Assembly (NCBI RefSeq): GCF_017315985.1
Contig: NZ_JAFLVR010000047.1
Coordinates: 1-64,000 of the forward strand
Direction of reading: 5' to 3'
Length of the DNA: 64,000 bases
Source of the DNA: Candidatus Enterococcus murrayae
Lineage (GTDB): Bacteria; Bacillota; Bacilli; Lactobacillales; Enterococcaceae
The first letter of the stretch is position 1. Each line of letters opens with the position of its first letter. A model generated the notes under the pieces. It searched no databases and had not been told where the DNA came from. It saw nothing but the letters and a program-made list of their open reading frames with translations. The position numbers and the translations under genes were made by a program. This document shows, in pieces, positions 24,599 to 33,767 of this stretch.

Positions 24599-26347
24599 TT
24601 GGAAAATTCAAAAAGAAATTATACTAAAAAACATAATAAAATCAAGTACAATAAAAAGGTGCTCTTTTTTTTCTTTCTTGCTGTTGCTTTTATTATAGTG
24701 TTGATTCCACAAGTTTTTACCCCTATTTCAAGTGATGATACTCTTTATGTTGTTAATAATTCTAAATGGTCTAGTATGACATGGCGTTACATGAATTGGT
24801 CTGGACGAATAGTAGCTGATGTATCGTCATTAATTTTATTACAGCTTCCACCATTTATTTATATTTTTTTAAAAGCCGCTATTTGGATAAGCTTGATTAC
24901 ATTGATATCTCAACTACCTTCAGTTTTGGAGAAAAAATTTATATATAACTCTAAAAATTTTGTAGTCATATTCCTGCTATATTGGATTGCAAACCCTAAT
25001 TTAGGCCAAACATCATTTTGGACAGTTGGCTTTACAAATTATATTCTAACTAACTTTTTCATAGTCGCCTATTTTACGTTAATTTTTTTCTTGAAAGATA
25101 GAAATTCAAATTTTTTGCATATACCTGGAGTTGCAATACTTGGACTATTATCAGGAAATTCTAATGAAAATACTTCTATAGTGGTAGTTTTACTCACGTT
25201 GGTGTTTTTATTAATTGAAAGAAATAAGAAAGTCTTTCTTATAGGGTTACCATTTACTGTTGTTGGAATGTTGACATTGCTTCTTTCACCAGGACAGCAT
25301 GAAAGACTACAAAATCCTGCTTTTCAGATTTCGCGAGAATTATCAGTATTCCAAAGATTATGGAACTATTTCTCATCTCCTTGGTTTATTGATACTTTTA
25401 AAAGTTTCTCTTGGGTATTTGTTACATTCATATTAATAGGGTTTATTTATTTTTTTAAACATCAATTACCACGGAAAAACAATTTGATTTATTGTTTAAT
25501 TTTCTTCTTTTCTGCAATTATTGCAAATGCTGCGTTTGGCGGCTCATATGTATTTCCGGTTGCTCTTCGTTCATTAAATGGTTCCTTAATTTTATTTCTA
25601 ATTTCTCTAGCTTTCTTTATGTTTGATTTATCATATATTGAGGTTCCGATTTATAAAAGAAGTATTTTCTATCTTGTAATTTTACTTTGTTTTCCATTCA
25701 TATTAACTTATTATTTTGCTGCTAAGAGCGTAATTTCGTTGCAGGGACAGTTTCAAATAAGAGAACAAGCCATCCTAGATGGAAAAAAGCATAATCAAAA
25801 GGAAATCTATATTCCAAATTATTATGTTGGCAAATTATACAATCCTTCTGATAGCATAGACATGTTTCAAGGTGATCTGAATGGATTATATGGTGTTAAA
25901 GCATCGACATCCATTGTTCCATTCAACAAAGATTTTAGCTTTGATTATAGCAATAAGAAGCTTGTGAATTCTGAACAAATTTCTTTAAATCGTTCATTTG
26001 GTAAGCGTATTCGATTAAAGGCATTAAATATTTTTCCTGATGAACGTACTATTAATGCTTATAGTATAAATTTCACTTTCGATAAAAGTTTATTAAAAGA
26101 ATATTCATCAGACGACTTTATTCTATTTATTCATGTTAATTGGAAACGAGGTTCATCTACAACAGAAACTCGATTCAATGCTGATACATCGCTAAATAAC
26201 CAACTTTCAGTCGATGGAAAATATATTTTTTCTTCTCCTATCGGAGATATTCGTCCTAAAGATATTAGCAGTATCAATATAGGTATTTATCATCCTTTGA
26301 CGAAAAGTAACTATGTAGAAACTACTGTCGAGGTTAATGAAAATTGA
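24599..26347 (+). CDS. Large multi-pass membrane protein, GT-C-like (DUF6056-like)
   Basis: This 582-residue protein has a lysine-rich cytoplasmic start and about 11 helices. An outer loop after the first helix carries SSDDTLYVVNN and MNWSGRIVADVSS. The Asp pair and W-x-GR motif resemble the DUF6056 and GtrII-type glucosyl transfer proteins. The last 180 residues form a beta-rich soluble domain outside the cell. The start is TTG 24599, eight bases after AGGAG (24586-24590). The gene is monocistronic between two terminators and very A+T-rich. It is probably an envelope glycan transferase, but the role is inferred from topology. Confidence 0.6.
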   Translation: MENSKRNYTKKHNKIKYNKKVLFFFFLAVAFIIVLIPQVFTPISSDDTLYVVNNSKWSSMTWRYMNWSGRIVADVSSLILLQLPPFIYIFLKAAIWISLITLISQLPSVLEKKFIYNSKNFVVIFLLYWIANPNLGQTSFWTVGFTNYILTNFFIVAYFTLIFFLKDRNSNFLHIPGVAILGLLSGNSNENTSIVVVLLTLVFLLIERNKKVFLIGLPFTVVGMLTLLLSPGQHERLQNPAFQISRELSVFQRLWNYFSSPWFIDTFKSFSWVFVTFILIGFIYFFKHQLPRKNNLIYCLIFFFSAIIANAAFGGSYVFPVALRSLNGSLILFLISLAFFMFDLSYIEVPIYKRSIFYLVILLCFPFILTYYFAAKSVISLQGQFQIREQAILDGKKHNQKEIYIPNYYVGKLYNPSDSIDMFQGDLNGLYGVKASTSIVPFNKDFSFDYSNKKLVNSEQISLNRSFGKRIRLKALNIFPDERTINAYSINFTFDKSLLKEYSSDDFILFIHVNWKRGSSTTETRFNADTSLNNQLSVDGKYIFSSPIGDIRPKDISSINIGIYHPLTKSNYVETTVEVNEN

Positions 26348-26408
26348 TTTTTTAGATAGATTAACACAAATGATTTTATCTAAAGAAATTGATATAGATT
26401 TTAGAAAA

Positions 26409-26466
26409 AAAGAGACTATGATAAGGTTTCCGACTTTATGGGAACCTTATCATAGTCTCTTTATGT
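26409..26466. terminator. Bidirectional terminator, 23-bp stem
   Basis: 23-bp arms with one mismatch (26409-26431 and 26440-26462) around an 8-base loop, flanked by A-run and T-run, so it can stop transcription from both sides. It separates the GT-C-like gene from the converging GNAT gene. Confidence 0.85.
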
Positions 26467-26559
26467 TCTTCTTTTTTCCCTAGTCACTTTTCATCTAAAA
26501 CTGTTATACAAGCTTTATTTATGCATAATTACTGCAATTTAGATATTATTAAAAAGATT

Positions 26560-26994
26560 TTACAGTCCTTTTTTCATATGTACATGATCGATCCCAGCAT
26601 CTTGAAACACTTCGCCATAGGCAGTATAACCTAGCTTTTGATAGAATTTTTCAGATGATAATTGGGCGCCTAGTTCGATTGCTTTGAATCCTTGCTGACT
26701 AGCAAAAGCTTCTGCTTCTTTAATAATTTCTGCCCCGAGCTTGTTTCCCCGATATTCTTTCAAAACCGCCATGCGTTGCAATTTAAGCGTCTGCTCATCG
26801 AGTGGTAACAGCCGCACGGTAGCTGCCGGCTTTTTTTCATCAGTGTAAAGAACGAAGTGTACAGAATAGGCTTCCTTTTCATCGATTTCTAGCTTGGCAG
26901 GAACGCCTTGTTCTTGAACAAAGACTTTTTGACGAATTCGAACGGCATCGAGATAAATGTCGCTCATCGTATCTTTAGTGATTAAAATTTTCAT
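26560..26994 (-). CDS. GNAT family N-acetyltransferase
   Basis: This 144-residue protein shows the GNAT order: AVRIRQKVFVQEQGVP (typical of the YjcF-like group), then strand 4 LKLQRMAVLKEYRGNKLGAEI with the acetyl-CoA pyrophosphate loop (R/Q-x-x-G-x-G/A variant RGNKLG), then AIELGAQLSSEKFYQKLGYTAYGE. It transfers an acetyl group to an unknown amine. The start at 26994 follows GAAGGTG; the frame runs 135 bases further upstream without a ribosome site. It is divergent from the AI-2E-type transporter with only 76 bases between. Confidence 0.88.
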   Translation of the reverse strand: MKILITKDTMSDIYLDAVRIRQKVFVQEQGVPAKLEIDEKEAYSVHFVLYTDEKKPAATVRLLPLDEQTLKLQRMAVLKEYRGNKLGAEIIKEAEAFASQQGFKAIELGAQLSSEKFYQKLGYTAYGEVFQDAGIDHVHMKKGL

Positions 26995-27070
26995 AATGAC
27001 ACCTTCCTCAAGGGGATTTTTCTTCACATGATGTATACTATAAACTAAATCTGAAAAAAGGAGTAGACGG

Positions 27071-28195
27071 ATGTTTGAAAAAATTAAGAATTCAAAATTA
27101 ATGTTTTGGTCAATCGAAATACTGATCATTGCAACATTGATTCTAGTTTCATCAAAAATTGATTTTGTCTTTCAACCGATTGGCACATTCTTTACCACTT
27201 TGTTTGCCCCAATCTTGATTGCCGGCTTTTTGTATTATTTATTAAATCCATTAGTCAATTTATTGATGAAGATGGGTGTAAAACGTTTAATGGCCATTGC
27301 CTTGATCTTTATTTTATTGATTGGCATGATCGTATTGATTTTTATGAGTGTCATACCGAATTTAGTGGAGCAGCTGGTTTCGCTGGCGAAAAACATTCCT
27401 GGATTTATCAGCAATATGCAAAGCTGGCTGCAGGAAGCTGCGAATAATGCAACACGTTTTCCGCTGTTTAAGGAACTGGATGTTGATAAATATATCAGTA
27501 ATCTAGATGTTTCCGCTGGAAGTATTCTTCAGCGCTCCTTAACGGGAGTGACGAATGGTTTAGGGTCTGTCATTGGGAAGATTACAACGGTCGTTTTACT
27601 ATTGGTCACCGTGCCCTTCATTCTATTCTATATGCTGAAGGACGGCGAAAAGCTTGTTCCTAATATCGAACGGATTTTTCCAGAAAAACAGCGAGACAAT
27701 ATCAAAGGTCTTTTGCAGCAGCTAAATAAGACGCTGTCTGATTATATCAGCGGTCAAGCAATTGAATGCCTGTTTGTTGGAACATTCACCTTTTTAGGCT
27801 ATTTGCTGATTGGTGTTGATTATGCGTTCCTATTTGGTGTAATCGCGGGCTTAACAAATTTAATTCCTTACTTAGGACCTTACCTAGGTTTGGCACCTGC
27901 GTTAATTTACACATTTTTTGATTCACCGACGAAAGCATTGCTGTGTATCGTGATAGTTTTGATCGTACAGCAAGTCGATGGAAATGTGATCTATCCGAAC
28001 GTGATCGGAAAATCATTGAATATTCATCCATTGACGATCATTTTGATCCTATTAGTAGCAGGCAATCTTTCTGGAATTTTAGGTGTCTTTCTTGGTGTAC
28101 CAGTCTATGCCATTTTACGGACACTAGTTGTTTTTATTGTAAAAATAATGAAGCAAAGCAAGCAAGAAGAACGAGAACAGGAGTTTTTAAAATAA
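27071..28195 (+). CDS. AI-2E family transporter
   Basis: This 374-residue membrane protein has about seven to eight helices in the PF01594 order, with a soluble helical insert near residues 95-155 (LVEQLVSLAKNIPGF) and the conserved VDYAFLFGVIAGLTNLIPYLGPYLG segment. Some members export the AI-2 signal and others are Na+/H+ antiporters, so the substrate is open. ATG 27071 follows AAGGAG. It has a terminator before the CorC-like gene. Confidence 0.85.
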   Translation: MFEKIKNSKLMFWSIEILIIATLILVSSKIDFVFQPIGTFFTTLFAPILIAGFLYYLLNPLVNLLMKMGVKRLMAIALIFILLIGMIVLIFMSVIPNLVEQLVSLAKNIPGFISNMQSWLQEAANNATRFPLFKELDVDKYISNLDVSAGSILQRSLTGVTNGLGSVIGKITTVVLLLVTVPFILFYMLKDGEKLVPNIERIFPEKQRDNIKGLLQQLNKTLSDYISGQAIECLFVGTFTFLGYLLIGVDYAFLFGVIAGLTNLIPYLGPYLGLAPALIYTFFDSPTKALLCIVIVLIVQQVDGNVIYPNVIGKSLNIHPLTIILILLVAGNLSGILGVFLGVPVYAILRTLVVFIVKIMKQSKQEEREQEFLK

Positions 28196-28255
28196 GCGGC
28201 TGCTCTTGATTCGGAAAAGATTGCATAAAAACAAGTGATGTGATACGATTTTATC

Positions 28256-28279
28256 GTGGCCTTTGTGCCACTTTTTTTA
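28256..28279 (+). terminator. Terminator after the AI-2E transporter gene
   Basis: A short 5-bp G+C-rich stem (GTGGC 28256-28260 with GCCAC 28267-28271), a 6-base loop and a T-run. Confidence 0.7.
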
Positions 28280-28307
28280 CACTTTAAATTAAGGAGCGAA
28301 TGCAATT

Positions 28308-29684
28308 ATGAATGCTGACCCCGATAGTCAGTCGTTAATTTTACAATTAGGTTTATTAGTAATTTTGACGTTAATCAACGGATTTTTAGCTGCGGCTGAA
28401 ATTGCGGTGGTATCGGTCAATAAAAACCGAGTGGAACAAAAGGCAGAAGAAGGGAACCTGAAATCGAAAAAATTACTGGAGGTCATTCAAAGCCCCAATA
28501 ATTTCTTATCAACGATTCAAGTTGGGATTACTTTGGTCAATATCTTGTCAGGGGCATCCTTGGCGGATAGTTTATCTGCCCGCGTAGCACCGCTATTAGG
28601 TGGTGGCTCGGCTGCAAGGACAATTGCTGCTGCGATCGTCATGCTGCTATTGACTTACGTTTCGATTGTATTTGGAGAATTATACCCTAAACGGATTGCT
28701 ATGACCAAGACTGAAGAAGTAGCCCAGTTTACTTCTGGTGTGGTACGCAAACTAGGAATAATTACAAAGCCTTTCGTTTGGCTGTTGACAGCTTCGACCA
28801 ATCTGTTGGCAAAAATCACGCCAATGACGTTTGATGATGAAGACACGAAGATGACTCGTGATGAAATGCGATATATGTTAGAAAATGAAGGCGTACTGGA
28901 CAACGATGAAATCGAGATGCTGCAGGGTGTCTTTTCATTGGATACTAAAGTAGCTCGAGAAGTCATGGTTCCTCGAACGGACTCCTTCATGATTGATATT
29001 AATGATCCAGTATTAGAAAATATTGATGAGATATTAAGCGAAAGCTACTCAAGAATTCCAGTGTATGATGAAGATAAAGATAAAGTCGTGGGAATTCTAC
29101 ATACGAAGACTTTGCTAAAAGCAGCTCGTCAGTTTGGCTTTGAGAATGTCAATCTGCAAAAGATTTTGCAGGAGCCATTATTTGTACCAGAGACGATCTT
29201 TATTGATGACCTTCTTTATGAATTGAAAAAAACACAAAATCAAATGTCGATTTTACTTGACGAATATGGCGGCATGGTTGGATTGGTTACCTTAGAGGAT
29301 CTGCTAGAAGAAATCGTTGGAGAAATCGATGATGAATCAGATGAAGTCGAAAAGCTTTACGAAAAAGTCGGAGATAATGAGTATCTGATTAATGGGAAGA
29401 TGTTGATTGATGACTTTAATGAAGAGTTTGATTTGAACTTGCACATGAGCGATGTCGACACAATGGCCGGCTATTTGATCACTGCCTTAGGAACGATTCC
29501 TGATGAAGGAGAAAAGCTTTCTTTCGATGTGGATGACTTGACTCTGATTTCTGAGGAAATGGAAGGTTCTCGAGTCTTAACATTGCGGGCGATATTTCAT
29601 CCCGAGGAGCATGTAAACGCTGAGCCTGAAGAAGAACGCCGCCTGTTTACGAAAGATTTCGATGATGACGAACCACGTCGCTAA
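28308..29684 (+). CDS. Hemolysin/CorC family protein (DUF21-CBS-CorC_HlyC)
   Basis: This 458-residue protein has the three-part CNNM/CorC layout. The DUF21 membrane domain covers residues 1-200 (GFLAAAEIAVVSVNKNRVEQKA and FGELYPKRIAM are hallmarks). Two CBS repeats follow (VMVPRTDSFMIDI to TLEDLLEEIVGEI), then a CorC_HlyC domain (about 355-435). Such proteins take part in Mg2+ or other divalent metal efflux, with the CBS pair sensing nucleotides. The start is ATG 28308 with AAGGAG 11 bases upstream; an ATG at 28300 is out of frame. A terminator follows. Confidence 0.88.
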   Translation: MNADPDSQSLILQLGLLVILTLINGFLAAAEIAVVSVNKNRVEQKAEEGNLKSKKLLEVIQSPNNFLSTIQVGITLVNILSGASLADSLSARVAPLLGGGSAARTIAAAIVMLLLTYVSIVFGELYPKRIAMTKTEEVAQFTSGVVRKLGIITKPFVWLLTASTNLLAKITPMTFDDEDTKMTRDEMRYMLENEGVLDNDEIEMLQGVFSLDTKVAREVMVPRTDSFMIDINDPVLENIDEILSESYSRIPVYDEDKDKVVGILHTKTLLKAARQFGFENVNLQKILQEPLFVPETIFIDDLLYELKKTQNQMSILLDEYGGMVGLVTLEDLLEEIVGEIDDESDEVEKLYEKVGDNEYLINGKMLIDDFNEEFDLNLHMSDVDTMAGYLITALGTIPDEGEKLSFDVDDLTLISEEMEGSRVLTLRAIFHPEEHVNAEPEEERRLFTKDFDDDEPRR

Positions 29685-29696
29685 TACTGCCTATTT

Positions 29697-29732
29697 AGAA
29701 AACATTCTGCTTTGCAGAGTGTTTTCTTTTTG
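29697..29732 (+). terminator. Terminator after the CorC-family gene
   Basis: A 14-bp stem with one G-T pair (29697-29710 with 29714-29727), a TTT loop and a T-run. Confidence 0.85.
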
Positions 29733-29836
29733 TCAATTCTACTACACACTTTAGAGTGAGTAGTAAAATAGTCTATATTTGAACTTTTGATTGGATTTTT
29801 TATGAAAAACTAAACAACTGTCAGAGCGATTCAACT

Positions 29837-29865
29837 TTCCAACAGAGTAAAATCCATGCTATACT
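29837..29865 (+). promoter_or_regulatory. prfC promoter
   Basis: TATACT at 29860-29865 with the extended TG at 29857-29858. A weak TTCCAA lies 17 bases upstream. It ends about 50 bases before prfC. Confidence 0.5.
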
Positions 29866-29914
29866 GATTGGGTTGAAATTTGAAAGATACTAGATATATG
29901 AATGGAGCAATAGA

Positions 29915-31492
29915 ATGAACAATCCTAATTTAAAACAGCAAGTGGACAGCCGTCGGACATTTGCGATTATTTCCCACCCGGATGCTGGTAAAACGACAAT
30001 TACTGAACAATTATTATTATTTGGCGGAGCTATTCGACAAGCTGGAACCGTTAAAGGAAAAAAGACAGGAAATTTTGCAAAATCTGACTGGATGGATATT
30101 GAAAAGCAGCGTGGAATCTCGGTAACGAGTTCTGTAATGCAATTTGACTTTGATGGAAAACGAGTAAATATTCTGGATACACCTGGACACGAAGACTTTT
30201 CTGAAGATACCTATCGTACATTGATGGCAGTGGATAGTGCTGTAATGGTCATTGATAGCGCTAAAGGAATTGAAGCACAAACTAAAAAACTGTTTCAAGT
30301 AGTAAAGCGTCGAGGGATTCCAATCTTTACCTTTATCAATAAATTGGACCGTGATGGCCGTGAACCATTAGATTTATTGGAAGAGCTGGAGGAACTATTG
30401 GATATTGAATCTTATCCAATGAACTGGCCGATCGGTATGGGTAAAGGGCTAGAAGGAATTTATGATATCCATAACGAACGTATTGAGTTCTATCGACCTG
30501 AGCAATATGAAGGTGAACGGTTTGTCAAATTAACTAATGGCGAAATCATAGGCGATCATCCCTTAAAAGAAAAATCAATTTATGAGGATGTTTTAGGAGA
30601 AGTGGAATTGGTTCGCGAAGCAGGGGATCAATTCAACTTAGAAAAAATTGAGCGTGGTGCCCAAACGCCTGTATTCTTTGGCTCGGCATTGACAAATTTT
30701 GGTGTTGAAACATTTTTAGAGTCATTTGTAGATCTAGCACCAAAACCACATGCGCATAAGACGGAAGAAGGAGAAGCTGTTTCTCCTTACGAAGAAGAGT
30801 TTTCTGGCTTTGTTTTCAAAATTCAAGCAAATATGAATCCAAATCATCGCGACCGAATCGCTTTTGTCCGTGTATGTTCGGGAACCTTCGAGCGGGGAAT
30901 GGATATCACGTTGGGGCGAACGAGCAAAAAGATGAAATTAAGCAATGTGACACAATTTATGGCGGATGCTCGTGAAAATGTTGAAGAAGCTGTTGCAGGC
31001 GACATTATTGGGGTTTATGATACAGGAAACTATCAAATCGGGGATACTATTTATGAAGGAAAACTAAAGGTTGCCTATGAAGAATTGCCTTCCTTTACTC
31101 CTGAGCTGTTTATGAAAGTAACTGCAAAAAATGTAATGAAGCAAAAATCCTTCCATAAAGGAATTTATCAATTGGTTCAAGAAGGGGCGATCCAATTATA
31201 TAAAACGTATTTAACGGATGAGTACATTATCGGTGCCGTGGGCCAACTGCAATTTGAGGTCTTCCAACATCGGATGTTAAATGAGTATAACGCCGAAGTC
31301 GTGATGACGCCGATGGGGAATAAAATTGCCCGCTGGATTGACCCAGAACAGCTGGACGAGCGAATGAGTTCAAGCCGAAACATCTTGGCGAAAGACCGCT
31401 TTGACCAACCGTTGTTCTTATTTGAAAATCAATTCGCAATGCGCTGGTTTGCTGATAAATACCCAGAAGTTGAATTGAAGAGCTTGATGTAA
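29915..31492 (+). CDS. prfC: Peptide chain release factor 3
   Basis: This 525-residue translational GTPase recycles RF1/RF2 from the ribosome after peptide release. GTP-binding motifs are clear: [14 protein letters not shown] (G1), GISVTSS (G2), [14 protein letters not shown] (G3) and NKLDRDG (G4). The RF3-specific C-terminal domain ends [25 protein letters not shown] lies 7 bases before ATG 29915. It is a single-gene unit; the following membrane protein begins 22 bases after the stop and may be read through from it, since no terminator lies between. Confidence 0.97.
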   Translation: MNNPNLKQQVDSRRTFAIISHPDAGKTTITEQLLLFGGAIRQAGTVKGKKTGNFAKSDWMDIEKQRGISVTSSVMQFDFDGKRVNILDTPGHEDFSEDTYRTLMAVDSAVMVIDSAKGIEAQTKKLFQVVKRRGIPIFTFINKLDRDGREPLDLLEELEELLDIESYPMNWPIGMGKGLEGIYDIHNERIEFYRPEQYEGERFVKLTNGEIIGDHPLKEKSIYEDVLGEVELVREAGDQFNLEKIERGAQTPVFFGSALTNFGVETFLESFVDLAPKPHAHKTEEGEAVSPYEEEFSGFVFKIQANMNPNHRDRIAFVRVCSGTFERGMDITLGRTSKKMKLSNVTQFMADARENVEEAVAGDIIGVYDTGNYQIGDTIYEGKLKVAYEELPSFTPELFMKVTAKNVMKQKSFHKGIYQLVQEGAIQLYKTYLTDEYIIGAVGQLQFEVFQHRMLNEYNAEVVMTPMGNKIARWIDPEQLDERMSSSRNILAKDRFDQPLFLFENQFAMRWFADKYPEVELKSLM

Positions 31493-31514
31493 AAAGCAAA
31501 GAAAGGGACCTTTG

Positions 31515-33299
31515 ATGCAAACACTAAAAAGTGACACAGGGAATAGTTTAAAAAAGCTCAAACAGCCGATCAATTTGATTGTATTAGTTGTTTTGATTGG
31601 TTTGACAGTGTTTCGCTTAGTATTGAGTGCCAAAGCTCCCTATTTTACCAATCTATTTGCCGGTTATGATGATCAATTATTCATTCGCTATAGTGAGGAG
31701 ATTCTAAAAGGAAATTGGCTTGGGGAATATTCAACAACAACATTGTCTAAAGGCGTTTCCTACTCCCTTTTTATGGTTTGGAGCAATAAGCTCCATCTAT
31801 CCTATGGAGTTTCTTTGGGAATTTTTAATATCCTAGCCAGTTCGATCGCGGCCATAGCTTTACGGCCGCTCATCCATAATCGCTGGATTTTAATTTTCAT
31901 TTACACATTCTTTTTGTACTCGCCAGTCACTTTAACAAGTGAGTATAGTACGAGAATCTATCGGAATACACTCGTCGTTCCGGCAGTATTATTGGTAATT
32001 TCTTGTCTCATAGGCCTGTATTTTAGACGTAATGGGAAGTTGCGACCATTTATTTTATGGAGTGGCGGATTATCATTAATCTTTCCTTTTTACTGGTATA
32101 TACGGGAAGACTCATTATGGCTTTTTCCAATACTGACTGTAGGTTTGGTGATTATCTTTGGCTCGGTTATTTTTGAAAATAATCCGAATTTCAAATTGAA
32201 AAATATTCGAACAGCTATAAAAAAGATTCATTTTACTAAGCAACAAGTCGTCAAATTGATTTTGTGCTTCTTGCCATTTGTCCTGCTCTTCTCAACTGTT
32301 AAAGTGTTGAAGAATATGAATCAAGAGCATTATGGGGTTGCATTAGTCAATGATCGAACGAGTGGTGCTTTTGGGAATGTTTCAAAGCAGCTGATTCGAA
32401 TGGATGATGGAACAGAGCTGAATGAAAAAAATAGCAAAGTTTGGGTCTCAAAAAAGGCCTTGGAGAAAGCTGAAGCTGTTTCACCCGCACTTAAATCAAT
32501 TGCGAGAAATATTGAGTGGATCTATAAGGGAAGCCCTTGGAGCGGTGGGGAAGATATTGCAGGTGATATCATTTTTTGGGCATTGCGCGATGCAGCGGCA
32601 CAGGCTGATTACTATAAGGATGGGAAGAAGACCGAAGAGTTCTGGTCAAAAGTGGATTCGGAATTGTCGTCAGCCTATAAAAAGGGACAATTGAAGCAAA
32701 AGAAAGAGATTTATTTAACGGCTACTGGCGACGGAAAGTTAAGAAAAGACTTGCCGCTAGTTGGTGAGTTTATGAAAAGCGGATTTGACTATAATGTTTT
32801 TTATAAAAACTATAGCCAGGGAGCAGACGTAACACTGGGGCCGAAAGATGATGTAGGAAAAGCAGAAAAACTACTAAAGCATTCGTTTAAAGAGAATTGG
32901 CAAGATATCAATCTTCCGCGAACTGAATCACCCAAAGTTGTGAAATCCGCAAAAATTTCTAATCGTATTATCCAGCTTTATCGCGATATCACACCGGTTT
33001 GGTTAGGATTTTGCGCTTTAGGCTTTTTGATTATTTTAATAGGAAGTCTTTTTTCAAAAGCGCAATTAAAAACCTTTCGAGGAATGCTGCTGATACTTTT
33101 GGGTCTAGTATTGTCGTATTTGATTTTCTTGATCGGTGTTTCATGGTTTTGTTCATGGGCACCGGAGCGAAAAGACATGTTTATGATGATTTATACCGGG
33201 GCTGGAGTACCAGTCGTTCAGTGGATTGAAGTTATGGCTTTTGTAGGAATTGTCCAATTACCAATCATTGCTAAAAAGATAAATAAAAAAAATAGTTGA
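31515..33299 (+). CDS. Multi-pass membrane protein, GT-C-like
   Basis: This 594-residue protein has about 12 helices. An outer loop after helix 1 reads FAGYDDQLFIRYSEEILKGN, the double-Asp pattern of GT-C transferases, followed by LSKGVSYSLF. A large soluble part of about 200 residues sits between helices (NMNQEHYGVALVNDRTSG onward). The ATG 31515 lies seven bases after AAAGGG; a TTG directly before it is in frame. No terminator separates it from prfC. It is the fourth such protein in the window and, like the others, probably handles lipid-linked sugars. Only topology supports this. Confidence 0.6.
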   Translation: MQTLKSDTGNSLKKLKQPINLIVLVVLIGLTVFRLVLSAKAPYFTNLFAGYDDQLFIRYSEEILKGNWLGEYSTTTLSKGVSYSLFMVWSNKLHLSYGVSLGIFNILASSIAAIALRPLIHNRWILIFIYTFFLYSPVTLTSEYSTRIYRNTLVVPAVLLVISCLIGLYFRRNGKLRPFILWSGGLSLIFPFYWYIREDSLWLFPILTVGLVIIFGSVIFENNPNFKLKNIRTAIKKIHFTKQQVVKLILCFLPFVLLFSTVKVLKNMNQEHYGVALVNDRTSGAFGNVSKQLIRMDDGTELNEKNSKVWVSKKALEKAEAVSPALKSIARNIEWIYKGSPWSGGEDIAGDIIFWALRDAAAQADYYKDGKKTEEFWSKVDSELSSAYKKGQLKQKKEIYLTATGDGKLRKDLPLVGEFMKSGFDYNVFYKNYSQGADVTLGPKDDVGKAEKLLKHSFKENWQDINLPRTESPKVVKSAKISNRIIQLYRDITPVWLGFCALGFLIILIGSLFSKAQLKTFRGMLLILLGLVLSYLIFLIGVSWFCSWAPERKDMFMMIYTGAGVPVVQWIEVMAFVGIVQLPIIAKKINKKNS

Positions 33300-33326
33300 A
33301 GCTATTTCGGCTTCAACTATTTTTTG
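33286..33326. terminator. Bidirectional terminator between converging genes
   Basis: Perfect 12-bp arms (33291-33302 and 33310-33321) with A-run and T-run flanks and a 7-base loop. It overlaps the stop codons of both the GT-C-like gene and the DUF1827 gene. Confidence 0.88.
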
Positions 33327-33612
33327 TTATTGACATTTCAATTAAACCAGGTGACTCTAAATAAGAGATATTGGTGAAATCGTAAGTATCTTCATCCAGT
33401 TTTCGTTTGAAATATTTATGTACAAAATCTACTTCCGATGGCTGGATGTTTCGATTGTCATTCTTTAAAACAATCTCCGCATGTTTATAGGCATCGGTAT
33501 AAATTACGGTAGTATTACCGATCGTATAGACCTTTATCATATTTGCATCAGTGTTCTCCAACTGATTATAAACCATCTGTGAATGGCTGTTCGTGACGTT
33601 GATAAGTTTCAT
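33313..33612 (-). CDS. DUF1827 family protein
   Basis: This 99-residue soluble protein starts MKLINVTNSHSQMVYNQLEN and has GNTTVIYTDAYKHAEIVLKN, matching the small DUF1827 family found in enterococci and lactobacilli. No function is known. The start is the ATG at 33612, six bases after AAGGTG; a GTG three codons earlier overlaps that site. It is transcribed leftwards, in the same direction as clpE, but with clpE's terminator between them. Confidence 0.7.
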   Translation of the reverse strand: MKLINVTNSHSQMVYNQLENTDANMIKVYTIGNTTVIYTDAYKHAEIVLKNDNRNIQPSEVDFVHKYFKRKLDEDTYDFTNISYLESPGLIEMSITKNS

Positions 33613-33723
33613 CCGAAACACCTTCTTCCTTAACCTTACTTCATAATGTAATTATATAAGAAAGATTAAGAAAAAAGAAGGATGTTGCTCATTTTAATTA
33701 GAAGATTTAAATGATAGATCCAT

Positions 33724-33765
33724 AAAAAAGATTCCCGTTTTAAGTTTTAAACGGGAATCTTTTTT
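33724..33765 (-). terminator. clpE terminator
   Basis: 17-bp perfect arms (33724-33740 and 33749-33765) with an 8-base loop. Read leftwards it follows the clpE stop by a few bases and ends in T residues. It is symmetrical and may also work on the plus strand. Confidence 0.88.
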
Positions 33766-33767
33766 TA

